59,223 nt of DNA from Rhodoferax sp. (lineage in GTDB: Bacteria; Pseudomonadota; Gammaproteobacteria; Burkholderiales; Burkholderiaceae_C): assembly GCA_003133245.1 (NCBI GenBank), contig PKWM01000016.1, forward strand, positions 1-59,223. The letters run 5' to 3'. Positions 35,550 through 44,559 of this stretch are shown one piece after another. The notes below the pieces were generated by a model. It did no database searches and was not told where the DNA came from. It saw only the letters and a program-made list of their open reading frames with translations. The first letter of the stretch is position 1. The number at the start of each line of letters is the position of its first letter. Position numbers and translations under genes: made by a program.

Positions 35550-36467
35550 CTAAGCTGGCAGAAAACCCTCCACCGACAGATAGCGCTCGCCGGTGTCGTA
35601 GTTGAAGCCCAGCACGGTGGCGCCAGCGGGAAGATCAGGTAATTTTTGCGCGATGGCGGCTAGTGTGGCACCGCTGGATATCCCTACCAACAGACCTTCT
35701 TCGCGCGCGCTGCGACGCCCCATCTCGCGCGCCGCTTCGGCCTCCACCTGAATCACGCCGTCAATCAAATCGGTGTGCAGGTTGGTTGGAATAAAACCGG
35801 CACCAATACCCTGGATCGGGTGTGGCCCGGGTGCGCCGCCGGAGATCACCGGCGAGGCCACCGGCTCGACTGCATAGACTTTGAGCTTGGGCCATTTGGC
35901 TTTGAGCACTTGGGCGCAAGCGGTGATGTGGCCACCAGTGCCCACACCGGTGATCAGCGCGTCAATCCCATCGGGGAAATCGGCCAGAATCTCTTGCGCC
36001 GTGGTGCGGGCGTGGGCTTCAATGTTGGCCGGATTGTCAAACTGTGCCGGCATCCATGAGTTGGGTGTGGCGGCGATCAGCTCGGTGGCGCGTGCAATGG
36101 CACCCTTCATGCCTTTTTCGCGCGGCGTCAAATCGAACGTGGCACCATAGGCCAGCATCAGACGGCGGCGCTCGATGGACATGCTGTCGGGCATCACCAG
36201 AATCAGCTTGTAGCCCTTGACGGCGGCAACCATCGCCAGGCCGACGCCGGTGTTGCCCGAGGTCGGCTCGATGATGGTGGCACCGGGCTTGAGCGTGCCG
36301 CTTTTTTCTGCCGCTTCCACCATGCCAAGCGCAATGCGGTCCTTGATGGAGCCGCCCGGGTTGCTGCGCTCGGATTTGATGAAAACATTGTGCCCGGCAC
36401 CGAACAAACGGTTGATGCGGATGTGCGGCGTGTTGCCAATGGTTTGCAGAACGTTGTTGACTTTCAT
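35550..36467 (-). CDS. cysK: Cysteine synthase (O-acetylserine sulfhydrylase)
   Basis: 305 residues, PLP fold type II. The PLP Lys is K42 in [17 protein letters not shown] (69-74) and [10 protein letters not shown] bind the cofactor phosphate. [27 protein letters not shown] is closer to CysK of the Bacillus type than to E. coli CysM. It makes cysteine from O-acetylserine and sulfide. Start ATG at 36467. It is divergent from rnpB. Confidence 0.9.
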   Translation of the reverse strand: MKVNNVLQTIGNTPHIRINRLFGAGHNVFIKSERSNPGGSIKDRIALGMVEAAEKSGTLKPGATIIEPTSGNTGVGLAMVAAVKGYKLILVMPDSMSIERRRLMLAYGATFDLTPREKGMKGAIARATELIAATPNSWMPAQFDNPANIEAHARTTAQEILADFPDGIDALITGVGTGGHITACAQVLKAKWPKLKVYAVEPVASPVISGGAPGPHPIQGIGAGFIPTNLHTDLIDGVIQVEAEAAREMGRRSAREEGLLVGISSGATLAAIAQKLPDLPAGATVLGFNYDTGERYLSVEGFLPA

Positions 36468-36550
36468 GATGGGCTCCAGTGGTGAGTGATGTCGTGGCTA
36501 TTTTCTGCTACTTGATCGACTGGTTTGCATATAAGCTTATGGATAGCCAC

Positions 36551-36556
36551 GATAAT
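36551..36556 (+). promoter_or_regulatory. -10 element of rnpB
   Basis: GATAAT ends 7 bp before the 5' end of RNase P RNA deduced from its P1 helix. A weak -35 candidate, TTGCAT, is at 36525-36530, with a long 20-bp spacer. Confidence 0.45.
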
Positions 36557-36562
36557 GACAGG

Positions 36563-36900
36563 GTGAAGCCCACCAGACTGCCGCTGGTGCATTTGTGGAA
36601 ACACGGCACTGGAGGAACGTCCGGACTGCATAGGGCAGCGTAGCAGCTAACGGCTGTCCACCGCGAGGTGAGGATCAGAGCAACAGAGACGAGTCGCAGC
36701 GGGGCAACCTGGTGCGGGTGAAACGGGCAATCTCTACGCGCAGCAATACCAAGTAGGCCAGCGTTGATGGGGCCCCCGGAGCTGGCGGGTAGGTAGCATC
36801 GAGCCGTTGGGCGACCAACGGCCCAGAGTAATGGCAGTCACTTCGGCACGCTCGCAAGGGCGTGCCGTTGCACAGAATCCGGCTTATCGGTGGGCTTCAC
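36563..36900 (+). ncRNA. rnpB: RNase P RNA (class A)
   Basis: 338 nt. The ends GTGAAGCCCACC (36563-36574) and GGTGGGCTTCAC (36889-36900) form a perfect 12-bp P1 helix. The conserved core is present: GGAGGAACGTCCGGAC near the 5' end, GCCCAGAGTAATGGCAG, and CAGAATCCGGCTTATCGG at the 3' end. With the C5 protein it matures tRNA 5' ends. A T-rich stretch (CTTTTATTATTT) follows directly and may terminate transcription. The convergent lipoprotein gene ends only 8 bp away. Confidence 0.95.
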
Positions 36901-36907
36901 ACTTTTA

Positions 36908-38218
36908 TTATTTGGACAACAGATTGGTCCCCGCCGTGCCGACTGCCGAGTACAGGTAGAGGCCGTGCACCACAGCGTAGAGGTCCTGGCTGGTGGCGGC
37001 TGCGGTTGGCGTCCAGGCCAGGCCATCGGTACTGATGAAAATGTTGCCGCCAGAGCCTACGGCAACAAACTGGTCGCCGTAGGTGACGGCATTAAGCGCT
37101 GTGACGCCGGGCAGTACCTGAGTCGCCCAGGTGTTGCCGTCGGTGCTGCTGAGCACCGTGCCGGTAGTGCCAACGGCCACGAAGGTTGCCGTTACCACGC
37201 CTGTAGTTGAGGTATTCGTCATACTGGCGATGCCATGCAAGTCGGCCGTGGTGTTAGACGGGACGCTATGCCAGGTCAAGCCGTCCGCACTTTCAACGAC
37301 GGTGCCACCCGCGCCAACAGCCACCCAGGTGCCACTGTTGTAGGTGCTGTAAGTCACCGCATACAAATCATTGCTGGTAGCCGTGTTGCTTGCTGCCGTC
37401 CAGGTCACGCCATCAGGGCTGGTGATGATGGTGCCGCTGGCTCCTACCGCCACATTCAAATTCAGGTTGTTGCTGGCAATCGCATACAGATTTTGGGTCG
37501 TTGGGCTGGTTTGTGGCGTCCACGTGATCGCGTCGGGGCTTGCCAACACCAAGCCGCCATCGCCAACCAGCTTGTAGGTGCCAAAGTAGGAGGCGCCGTT
37601 GAGGTTGCTGGTGGTGGCGTAATTGATGGCGCTCCAAGTGCTGCCGTCAGGGCTGGAATACATGGCACCGCCCACACCAGCGGCGACGTAATTTGTAGCG
37701 GTTGTTGTTACCGTTGAGGTGGTCGAGGAGGTGGTTGATGTCAACACCGTGGTGGTGGTGTTGATACTGTAGGCGAGACTGCGTAAATCATGACTGCCAA
37801 TCGAGCTGGCTGAACCCGCGACCCAGTTGGAACCAGCGATTCTGGGGATGGTTGAAACCGCAGCAGCACCGGGACCGCCCGGACCGCCACCGGTTCGTCC
37901 GTTGACAGAGAACGAGTAGCTGGTACCATCGATCAAGCCGGTGACAAGGTAAGGCGAAGTGACTTTAAGCAAGACATTGCCACCGGGCAAACCGATCCAG
38001 CCGTGCATCGAAGTGGTGTCGGTGGGCGCCACGCTGGTTGGTCCAAAAAACAGCCAGTATTCAACGCCGTCAACCATGTCCCAGGAAACACTGGCAGAAG
38101 TCTCGCCTGCTGCGACCTTGAGCCCGGTGGGTGCCGGCGCCGAGTCGCCACCACAGGCGACCAATATGAGCACGGCCATCAGTGTGGCAACCAATAATTT
38201 GAATGAGCGCAAAAACAT
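36908..38218 (-). CDS. Lipoprotein with FN3-like domain and seven-blade beta-propeller repeats
   Basis: 436 residues from ATG 38218. Lipoprotein signal with lipobox LVAC. An FN3-like domain covers about residues 25-115 (GLKVAAGETSASVSWDMVDG). Then about seven repeats of the form VAVGxxGTxxxSxDGxTW, about 45 residues apart, as in Ycf48/sialidase-type beta-propellers, with a Thr/Ser-rich linker near residue 155. Surface or periplasmic location is likely; no catalytic residues recognised. The start at 38257 would place 13 residues before the signal. Confidence 0.75.
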   Translation of the reverse strand: MFLRSFKLLVATLMAVLILVACGGDSAPAPTGLKVAAGETSASVSWDMVDGVEYWLFFGPTSVAPTDTTSMHGWIGLPGGNVLLKVTSPYLVTGLIDGTSYSFSVNGRTGGGPGGPGAAAVSTIPRIAGSNWVAGSASSIGSHDLRSLAYSINTTTTVLTSTTSSTTSTVTTTATNYVAAGVGGAMYSSPDGSTWSAINYATTSNLNGASYFGTYKLVGDGGLVLASPDAITWTPQTSPTTQNLYAIASNNLNLNVAVGASGTIITSPDGVTWTAASNTATSNDLYAVTYSTYNSGTWVAVGAGGTVVESADGLTWHSVPSNTTADLHGIASMTNTSTTGVVTATFVAVGTTGTVLSSTDGNTWATQVLPGVTALNAVTYGDQFVAVGSGGNIFISTDGLAWTPTAAATSQDLYAVVHGLYLYSAVGTAGTNLLSK

Positions 38219-38304
38219 AAATAGATTCCAATGAAAAAGACGGGTCTTGTCAACCATTATCGAATATTTCCACGGACCCGTCCGTCACTGTCCCGCAGTT
38301 GCCG

Positions 38305-39102
38305 TTAAAAGCGTTCGCGGGCCTGCAGATAACGCCACTGACCTACAGGCAACTGGGCCAACGAGACGCGTCCAATGCGCAGGCGCTTGATGCTGACAAT
38401 TTGCCAGCCAACGCGTTCGCACAGGTAGGCGATCAAGCCCGGATGAACACCCTTGATGGCAAAACGCAATTTGCTCGAAGTCGCGCTGCTGCTGTTGAGG
38501 CTAACTTTAACGTTCGGCAAAGGCGCTCCATCAGCCGTCAGCCCCTGATTGAGTCGCAGCAAGCTCTCAGACACTGCCACGCCTGCCACCTCCACAATCA
38601 GTTCCTGCTCGATCACCGCCGCGTCTTCGGTGAGCTTGCGCAGCACGCGCCAGTCCTGCGTGAACACCACCAGACCGCTGGCTGCGCTCTCCAACGGCAG
38701 GCCAGAGCTGAGCTTGGCGAAGTGTCGCTTGAGGATGCGCGTGCCTGACGCGTCATCGCTGGCGTGTGTGGCGCTGCTTAGTAACTGCTGCGCCGGTTTG
38801 ATCCGGGTGTTGGCTTCGCCCGGCGCGGCCATGCTGTCAAACCCGGTTGGCTTGTGCAGCAACAGGGTCACGTCGCTCATTTCCATGAGGCTGGCGTTCG
38901 GGTCAACTTCAACCTGCTGGTTCAAGACCCGAAACATCGGCTCTTCCACCAACTGGCCATTGACCTTGACCCAGCCACCCTCGATGTACTGTTCGGCCTC
39001 GCGGCGTGAACACGCCAGCATTGCGGCGACGCGTTTGGCCAGTCGCTCGTCGGTTCGAAGTAACTGGGGCGTGGGTTTTTTGGGGGAAATCATGGGTATC
39101 AT
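38305..39102 (-). CDS. RsuA/RluB-family pseudouridine synthase homologue lacking the usual catalytic Asp
   Basis: About 265 residues; start uncertain among ATGs at 39129, 39102 and 39093. The N-terminal S4 RNA-binding domain is DERLAKRVAAMLACSRREAEQYIEGGWVKVNG. The C-terminal fold matches RsuA/RluF (LLLHKPTGFDS, SGLVVFTQD). The GRLD motif that supplies the catalytic Asp reads LPLES here, with Glu at the Asp position (codon at 38689-38691). It may be an RNA-binding protein without synthase activity, or use a variant chemistry. Confidence 0.8.
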   Translation of the reverse strand: MIPMISPKKPTPQLLRTDERLAKRVAAMLACSRREAEQYIEGGWVKVNGQLVEEPMFRVLNQQVEVDPNASLMEMSDVTLLLHKPTGFDSMAAPGEANTRIKPAQQLLSSATHASDDASGTRILKRHFAKLSSGLPLESAASGLVVFTQDWRVLRKLTEDAAVIEQELIVEVAGVAVSESLLRLNQGLTADGAPLPNVKVSLNSSSATSSKLRFAIKGVHPGLIAYLCERVGWQIVSIKRLRIGRVSLAQLPVGQWRYLQARERF

Positions 39103-39170
39103 GGTAACCGTCCGGCCATTCGCGGCCACTAGAATGATTCAGCGATTGAACTTCGATGAAAGGGACCGTT

Positions 39171-40172
39171 ATGCGGCAAATGTTTCTTGCAATGTGCTGC
39201 ATGGTCACACTGGCAAGTTGCGATCGGGCGCCGCTCCCCGCCGCAGAACGCGCTGGCTCCGAAGTTCGCCAGAAAATCACCGTGGCCCTCACCACCCAGC
39301 CGCAAAGCACTCTTGTTCACGTTGCGCTAGACAAGGGCTATTTTTTGAATAGTGGGCTTGATGTCCAGCCGCAGATTCATTCTTTTGGCAAAGCGGCGTT
39401 GCAATCGGTACTGGATGGCAAGGCAGACTTTGCCACGGTGGCAGAAACCCCGATCATGCTCAGTGTGCTCAAGGGTGACAGGATTTTCGTGATTGCCAAT
39501 ATAGAGACCAGCACCAGGAATGACGCAGTGATAGCAAGGACTGATGCTGGCATCGTCAAGCCCGCTGACGTGAAAGGCAAACGCATCGGCTTCACGCCGG
39601 GAACGACGTCGGACTTCTTTCTTGACTCGTTCCTGACCGCTCAGGGTTTGACGCGCCACGAAATAACGCCTGTTCCCCTCAAACCCGAAGAGATGCAGGA
39701 CGCCCTGCTGACCAGGAAGGTTGACGCCGCGGCGACCTGGAACTATCCGTTGACCCAGATACAACGCCAGCTTGGAGCGCAAGCGGTCGTTTTTTACGAT
39801 CAGCAAATCTATACCGAAACTTTCAACGTTGCAGCCATGCAGGATTTTGTCCGGCAAAACCCGCAAACCGTCAGCCGCTTCTTGCGCGCCCTGATCCAGG
39901 CTGAGGATTTTGTGGCAAAACAACCGGATGAAGCGCAGGACATCGTGACTGCGGCGGTCAAGGTTGACAAGGAACTGGTCCGGCAAGTGTGGGACGCTTT
40001 CAGCTATCAGGTAAGTTTGAACCAGAACCTGCTGATTACGCTGGAGGACGAGACCCGGTGGGCCATGAAGAACAAGCTGACCGACAAGACCGTCATGCCA
40101 AACTACTCGGACTACATCCATGTTGACAGTCTCAAGGCGGTCAAGCCCGAAGCCGTCAAGATGAACCGCTAG
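39171..40172 (+). CDS. NMT1/SsuA-like substrate-binding lipoprotein (orphan)
   Basis: 333 residues from ATG 39171 with AAAGGGA upstream. Lipoprotein signal with lipobox LASC. Periplasmic-binding type II fold of the NMT1/SsuA/TauA group: ITVALTTQPQSTLVHVALDKGYF, GKADFATVAETPIM, GKRIGFTPGTTSDFF. No ABC permease or ATPase gene is nearby. A GGDEF-EAL protein begins 13 bp after its stop, so it may serve as the ligand sensor for that protein. The ligand is unknown. Confidence 0.85.
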   Translation: MRQMFLAMCCMVTLASCDRAPLPAAERAGSEVRQKITVALTTQPQSTLVHVALDKGYFLNSGLDVQPQIHSFGKAALQSVLDGKADFATVAETPIMLSVLKGDRIFVIANIETSTRNDAVIARTDAGIVKPADVKGKRIGFTPGTTSDFFLDSFLTAQGLTRHEITPVPLKPEEMQDALLTRKVDAAATWNYPLTQIQRQLGAQAVVFYDQQIYTETFNVAAMQDFVRQNPQTVSRFLRALIQAEDFVAKQPDEAQDIVTAAVKVDKELVRQVWDAFSYQVSLNQNLLITLEDETRWAMKNKLTDKTVMPNYSDYIHVDSLKAVKPEAVKMNR

Positions 40173-40185
40173 TACCAGGCTCGTT

Positions 40186-43100
40186 ATGCGTATCGCAACC
40201 CGGCTCAGGATCAGCGCAGCGGCGACGCTGGCCGCTGTGGTCATTCTTGTGCCGGTGTTGTATTGGGCATTCTCCGCTTACCGTGAGGCACAGAGCGGCA
40301 GTGATCTTGTCGAAGCGATTCAGAGCAACTTCGCCGAACGTGCTTCATTCAGGGATCAGTACTTTCTCTACCGCGAGGACCGAGCCAGGATGCTGTGGGA
40401 CGAAAGCAAAGTGCAGTCTGACCAACTGCTGCGCTCGGCCAAATCTCTGTTCCAAGGTGAGGCAGATCAAAAAGCGGTGGAACGGATACGACGGGCCGTA
40501 GCGGAGACCGTGCTTGTCTTCCGTCGCATCGTTGACAACTCAAAATCGTTGAAGTCAGCCACGGGCAACCGGGAAGTCTTTGAGGAACTCGATAAGAGGC
40601 TCTACAGCCAGTTGCTGTTGAAGGCCGCAGATGTTCGCGATGCGATTAGCGCAATGCAAAGTTCGAATGCGACGCAAGTGCAGCAAGCCTACCGGCACCT
40701 CACCATGATTTCTGGCACGCTGGCGCTGTTGCTGGCGACCATCATTGTGCTTAATGCGGTGCAAATCGGCGGCTTGATTCGCAGGCGCCTGTTGACGCTG
40801 CATGACGGTGCCAATCGGGTTGTCGGCGGGAACCTGGCGTACCGGATCGAGAGTGGCAGTAGGGACGAGTTTTCGGAAATTGCCGACGCCATCAATAGCA
40901 TCACAGAAAAGCTGCAAGGGCTGACCCAGGATCTGGAAGCCAAGATTCGCAGTCGAACAGCCGAACTGGAGCAATCGGAAACCCGACTGCGCTCCGTTTT
41001 CAACGCCATGAGCGAAGGATTTTCCATCCAGGAGGCTGTCTGCGACGGCGCAGGCAAAGCCATTGACCTGCGCTTCATCGCAGCCAACCCGGCCTTTGAG
41101 AGCCAGACCGGTTTGAAGAATGCAACTACCTTGGGCCATACGCTGCGGGAGTTGTTCCCACAGGCTGAATCGTATTGGATAGAGCGCTACGGCAAGGTCG
41201 CGCTCAGCGGTGAAGCAACCAGCTTTGACGCAGTGTTTGGACCTCTCAACAAGCACTATCAGGTGAGCGCATTCCAGATCGAGCCGGGTCGCGTTGGAAT
41301 TACCTTTATGGACATCAGCGAGCGCAAGCAGCATGAAGCCCGACAACTGCTGGTGTCCCAACGCATGGAGGTGCTGCTGAAACTCCCTGCTGCCGCAGAC
41401 GGCCGCAGCGAGACCGAGTTTTTGCAGTACGGACTCGATCAGGTCGAGGCGCTCACCGGCAGCCAGATCGCCTTTGTCCATTTTGTGAACGATGACCAGG
41501 AAACCATCGAGCTGCTGACCTGGTCCCAAGCCACCCTGAAGGACTACTGCACAGCCACCTTTGACCGGCATTACCCGATCAGTCAGGCCGGCATCTGGGC
41601 CGAGGCGCTGCGCCAGCGCAAGCCAGTTGTCATCAACGACTACGTCAGTGCACCCGGCAAGCACGGGCTGCCCGAGGGGCACGCCCGGCTGGAGCGCTTG
41701 ATCAGCGTGCCGGTGATCGACGTTGGCCTGGTGCGCATGATGCTGGGCGTGGGCAACAAGCCTCAGCCCTACAGCGAACTCGACGTGGAGACCACGCGCT
41801 TGCTTGCCGAGTCACTCTGGCACATCGCCTCGCAGCGCCGCACTGAGGCGGCCCTGCGCAAGAGTCAGCAATCTCTGAATCAGGCGCAATTCATTGCCGG
41901 CATTGGCAACTACGCCCTGGACCTTTCCACTGGCCTTTGGGAAAGCTCGCACGCGCTGAACCAACTCTTTGGCATTGATGCTGCCTACGAGCGCAGCGTG
42001 CAAGGTTGGGAGGAACTCATCCACCCGGACGACCGCGTGATGATGGATGAATACTTCAAAGGCGAAGTGCTGGGGCGGCGCAAACCCTTCGATAGGGAAT
42101 ACCGCATCCAGCGGCACAATGACAAAGAGTTGCGCTGGGTGCATGGTCTGGGGGTACTCGAATTCGACACCCAGGACCAGCCACTGCAAATGCACGGTAC
42201 CATTCAGGACATCACCGAACGCAGACTAGCCGAGCAGCAAATCCGGACTCTGGCCTTCTCCGACCCCTTGACCGGCCTGCCCAATCGGCGTCTGCTGATG
42301 GACCGGCTCGAACAAGCGCTGGCTGGCGCTCATCGCCGCGCTCGCCACGGCGCGCTGCTGTTCATTGATCTGGACAACTTCAAGACCGTCAACGACACCC
42401 TGGGACATGACAAAGGTGATGCTCTGCTCAAACAAGTCGCCACGCGGCTGATAGCCTGCGTGCGCGAGGGTGACACTGCGGCGCGCCTGGGCGGCGACGA
42501 ATTCGTTGTGCTGCTTGAAGACTTGAGCAGCGATCCGCAGCAGGCTGCCAAGCAGACACAAGTCGTGACTGCAAAAATCCTCAACGCACTGGATCAACCC
42601 TATGAACTCGACGGCCATGGGCACCACAGCAGCGCTAGCATCGGTGTCACCCTGTTTGGCGGCGCTGAGCGCGAGGGCATCGAAGAGTCTCTAAAACGCG
42701 CCGAACTCGCGATGTACGAGGCCAAGGCGACGGGACGCAACACCCTGCGTTTCTTTGAGCCCGAAATGAGAACTGCAGCCAATACCCGGGCAACACTCGA
42801 AGCAGATTTGCGCGTGGCCGTGACCCAAGGTCAGTTTCTTCTGTACTACCAGCCCCAGGGCGGAGGTGATGCTCGCCTGATGGGAGTGGAGGCATTGCTG
42901 CGCTGGCAGCGTCCCGAGCGCGGCCTGGTGTCACCGGCAGAATTCATTCCCATCGCCGAGACCAGCGGTTTGATTCTGCCCTTGGGTCGTTGGGTGTTGG
43001 AGACCGCCTGCAAACAACTTGCAGCGTGGGCTACTCGGCCAGAGATGTCGCATCTGACAATGGCCGTGAATGTCAGTGCCCGCCAGTTCAGACAGACGGA

Positions 43101-43551
43101 CTTTGTTGAAGAGGTGGTGACCATCCTGGAGGCGACTGGCGCCAAGCCAGAGAACCTCAAGCTTGAACTCACCGAGAGCGTGCTGGTGGACAACGTGGGA
43201 GACATCATCGTCAAGATGAATGCCCTCAAAGCCAGGGGAGTCGGCTTCTCGGTCGATGACTTTGGCACCGGCTATTCATCGCTGTCTTACCTGAAGCGCC
43301 TACCGCTGGACCAGCTCAAGATCGACCAGAGTTTCGTCAGAGACATACTTGTTGATCCCAACGACGCCGCGATTGCCAAGATGGTGGTCGCCTTGGCTGA
43401 TACCTTGGGGCTGAGCGTCATCGCAGAAGGAGTGGAAACCGAGGCACAGAGGGGTTTTCTTGCCGACCTGGGCTGTCATACCTACCAAGGCTATTTGTTC
43501 AGCCGGCCGCTGCCGATCCAGGAGTTTGAGGCGTTTGCGGCGCGGGTTTGA
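40186..43551 (+). CDS. Membrane GGDEF-EAL protein with HAMP, PAS and GAF domains
   Basis: 1121 residues. TM1 (about 10-32), periplasmic four-helix-like domain, TM2 (about 172-195), HAMP (195-250), coiled coil, PAS (about 270-385), GAF (about 400-545), PAS (about 565-690), GGDEF and EAL. GGDEF is intact at 769-773, with an inhibitory I-site RxxD at 760-763. EALLRW starts at E902, and later EAL-domain motifs (NVSARQF, ELTES, VDDFGTGYSSL, KIDQSF) are present. Both synthesis and breakdown of c-di-GMP look possible. Probably cotranscribed with the upstream binding lipoprotein. Confidence 0.95.
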   Translation: MRIATRLRISAAATLAAVVILVPVLYWAFSAYREAQSGSDLVEAIQSNFAERASFRDQYFLYREDRARMLWDESKVQSDQLLRSAKSLFQGEADQKAVERIRRAVAETVLVFRRIVDNSKSLKSATGNREVFEELDKRLYSQLLLKAADVRDAISAMQSSNATQVQQAYRHLTMISGTLALLLATIIVLNAVQIGGLIRRRLLTLHDGANRVVGGNLAYRIESGSRDEFSEIADAINSITEKLQGLTQDLEAKIRSRTAELEQSETRLRSVFNAMSEGFSIQEAVCDGAGKAIDLRFIAANPAFESQTGLKNATTLGHTLRELFPQAESYWIERYGKVALSGEATSFDAVFGPLNKHYQVSAFQIEPGRVGITFMDISERKQHEARQLLVSQRMEVLLKLPAAADGRSETEFLQYGLDQVEALTGSQIAFVHFVNDDQETIELLTWSQATLKDYCTATFDRHYPISQAGIWAEALRQRKPVVINDYVSAPGKHGLPEGHARLERLISVPVIDVGLVRMMLGVGNKPQPYSELDVETTRLLAESLWHIASQRRTEAALRKSQQSLNQAQFIAGIGNYALDLSTGLWESSHALNQLFGIDAAYERSVQGWEELIHPDDRVMMDEYFKGEVLGRRKPFDREYRIQRHNDKELRWVHGLGVLEFDTQDQPLQMHGTIQDITERRLAEQQIRTLAFSDPLTGLPNRRLLMDRLEQALAGAHRRARHGALLFIDLDNFKTVNDTLGHDKGDALLKQVATRLIACVREGDTAARLGGDEFVVLLEDLSSDPQQAAKQTQVVTAKILNALDQPYELDGHGHHSSASIGVTLFGGAEREGIEESLKRAELAMYEAKATGRNTLRFFEPEMRTAANTRATLEADLRVAVTQGQFLLYYQPQGGGDARLMGVEALLRWQRPERGLVSPAEFIPIAETSGLILPLGRWVLETACKQLAAWATRPEMSHLTMAVNVSARQFRQTDFVEEVVTILEATGAKPENLKLELTESVLVDNVGDIIVKMNALKARGVGFSVDDFGTGYSSLSYLKRLPLDQLKIDQSFVRDILVDPNDAAIAKMVVALADTLGLSVIAEGVETEAQRGFLADLGCHTYQGYLFSRPLPIQEFEAFAARV

Positions 43552-43593
43552 TGCAATTTCTGTGACTGCTTTGGAGCGACCCGTACTGAAAGA

Positions 43594-44412
43594 TTACCAG
43601 GTCAGCGGATCAAGGCGATAAAACTCGGTGAGTTCGTGGTACAGCGCCGGATGCTCGCTGGCCATGCGCTGCGGCTGCTCAAAAAATACTTCTGAAATAA
43701 CGGCAAAAAATTCAGCCGGGTCGGTGGCGCCGTAGTCGCTGAACAGGGAAGTTTCGTCTTGCACCGTGCGCGCCTGTAAAGCGTTGAACTCGGCCCCCAG
43801 CACCTTCGACCAGCGTTTGTAGTGGGCGCGCTGCCGCAACCGGGGTGCGCCATTGGCACGGCCTGTTTCCTGGTCAAGCTGATGGGCAAATTCATGGATC
43901 ACCACGTTTTGGCCGTCGTCGGGCACGGCTGCACCGGCCAGCGTGTCGTACCACGACAAAATCACCTGCCCTTCGCTCCAGGATTCGCCCGCGAGCACCT
44001 GGCGCGCATGGTGCGCCACGCCGATGCCGTCGATGTGCTCGCGGTTGACGACAAAGCTGCCGGGATAGACCAGGATCTGGCGCAAACCGGGGTAGTAACG
44101 GGCCGGGCGATTAAGAATCAGCAGACAGGCCAGCGCCGCAATCGTGACCCGCATCTCGTCGGTGATCTTCAGGCCATCACAACCGATGAAAGCTTTCTCC
44201 GCAACAAACACCGCAATGTGCTGCTTGAGCTGGAGCTGCAAGTCGACCGGCATGGCGCGCACATAAGGCACACGCAGTTGCAAAATGTTGCGCCAGGCGG
44301 TGGGAAACGGTCGCCTGCGAATCTTGCTGCGCTTGCGTTCAAGCAGATACGGTTTTCCCAGCAACCAGAGAATAAAGAGCAGCGCCAACGCGGAAATAAT
44401 CAGAGCTGGCAA
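43594..44412 (-). CDS. mtfA: MtfA-like M90 zinc peptidase
   Basis: 272 residues. N-terminal membrane helix (LIISALALLFILWLL), then the M90 domain with zinc motif HEFAH in VIHEFAHQLDQETG and the downstream Glu in DPAEFFAVISEVFF. E. coli MtfA is a cytosolic peptidase that binds the Mlc repressor; the membrane helix here means a different location. Converges on the GGDEF-EAL gene. mlc is not in the window. Confidence 0.88.
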   Translation of the reverse strand: MPALIISALALLFILWLLGKPYLLERKRSKIRRRPFPTAWRNILQLRVPYVRAMPVDLQLQLKQHIAVFVAEKAFIGCDGLKITDEMRVTIAALACLLILNRPARYYPGLRQILVYPGSFVVNREHIDGIGVAHHARQVLAGESWSEGQVILSWYDTLAGAAVPDDGQNVVIHEFAHQLDQETGRANGAPRLRQRAHYKRWSKVLGAEFNALQARTVQDETSLFSDYGATDPAEFFAVISEVFFEQPQRMASEHPALYHELTEFYRLDPLTW

Positions 44413-44528
44413 AGGACTGTTCCCAGGGTTAAGAGTTCAACAGACCTGTAGCTGGGCATGGAGCGGGCTTTTTCAATGGGCCGAAAACCATTGCGTAGTG
44501 ATGGCAGAGGTTGAGGCATGGGCCTCCG

Positions 44529-44543
44529 CCTCATACTGTCAAA
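44529..44543. repeat. 15-nt core shared with the mini-element at 25931-25945
   Basis: CCTCATACTGTCAAA is identical to the core of the palindrome inside the MmeI-like gene, and is flanked here by GGCC and GGCGC segments. It may be a decayed copy of that element, located between mtfA and hemF. Confidence 0.4.
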
Positions 44544-44544
44544 T

Positions 44545-44557
44545 GGCGCTGTGCGCC
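44545..44557 (-). terminator. Small hairpin after hemF
   Basis: GGCGC-TGT-GCGCC lies 2 bp beyond the hemF stop and is followed, in the hemF direction, by ATTTGAC. The stem is short and the T run poor; weak terminator candidate. Confidence 0.3.
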
Positions 44558-44559
44558 CG

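Noticed and set aside
36675..37026. Short open frames across rnpB
   Set aside because: The region folds as RNase P RNA with conserved core and P1 helix; the frames are incidental.
39171..40172. Binding lipoprotein as a thiamine-precursor or sulfonate transporter component
   Set aside because: Fold matches, but there is no permease or ATPase gene nearby and ligand residues cannot be assigned.
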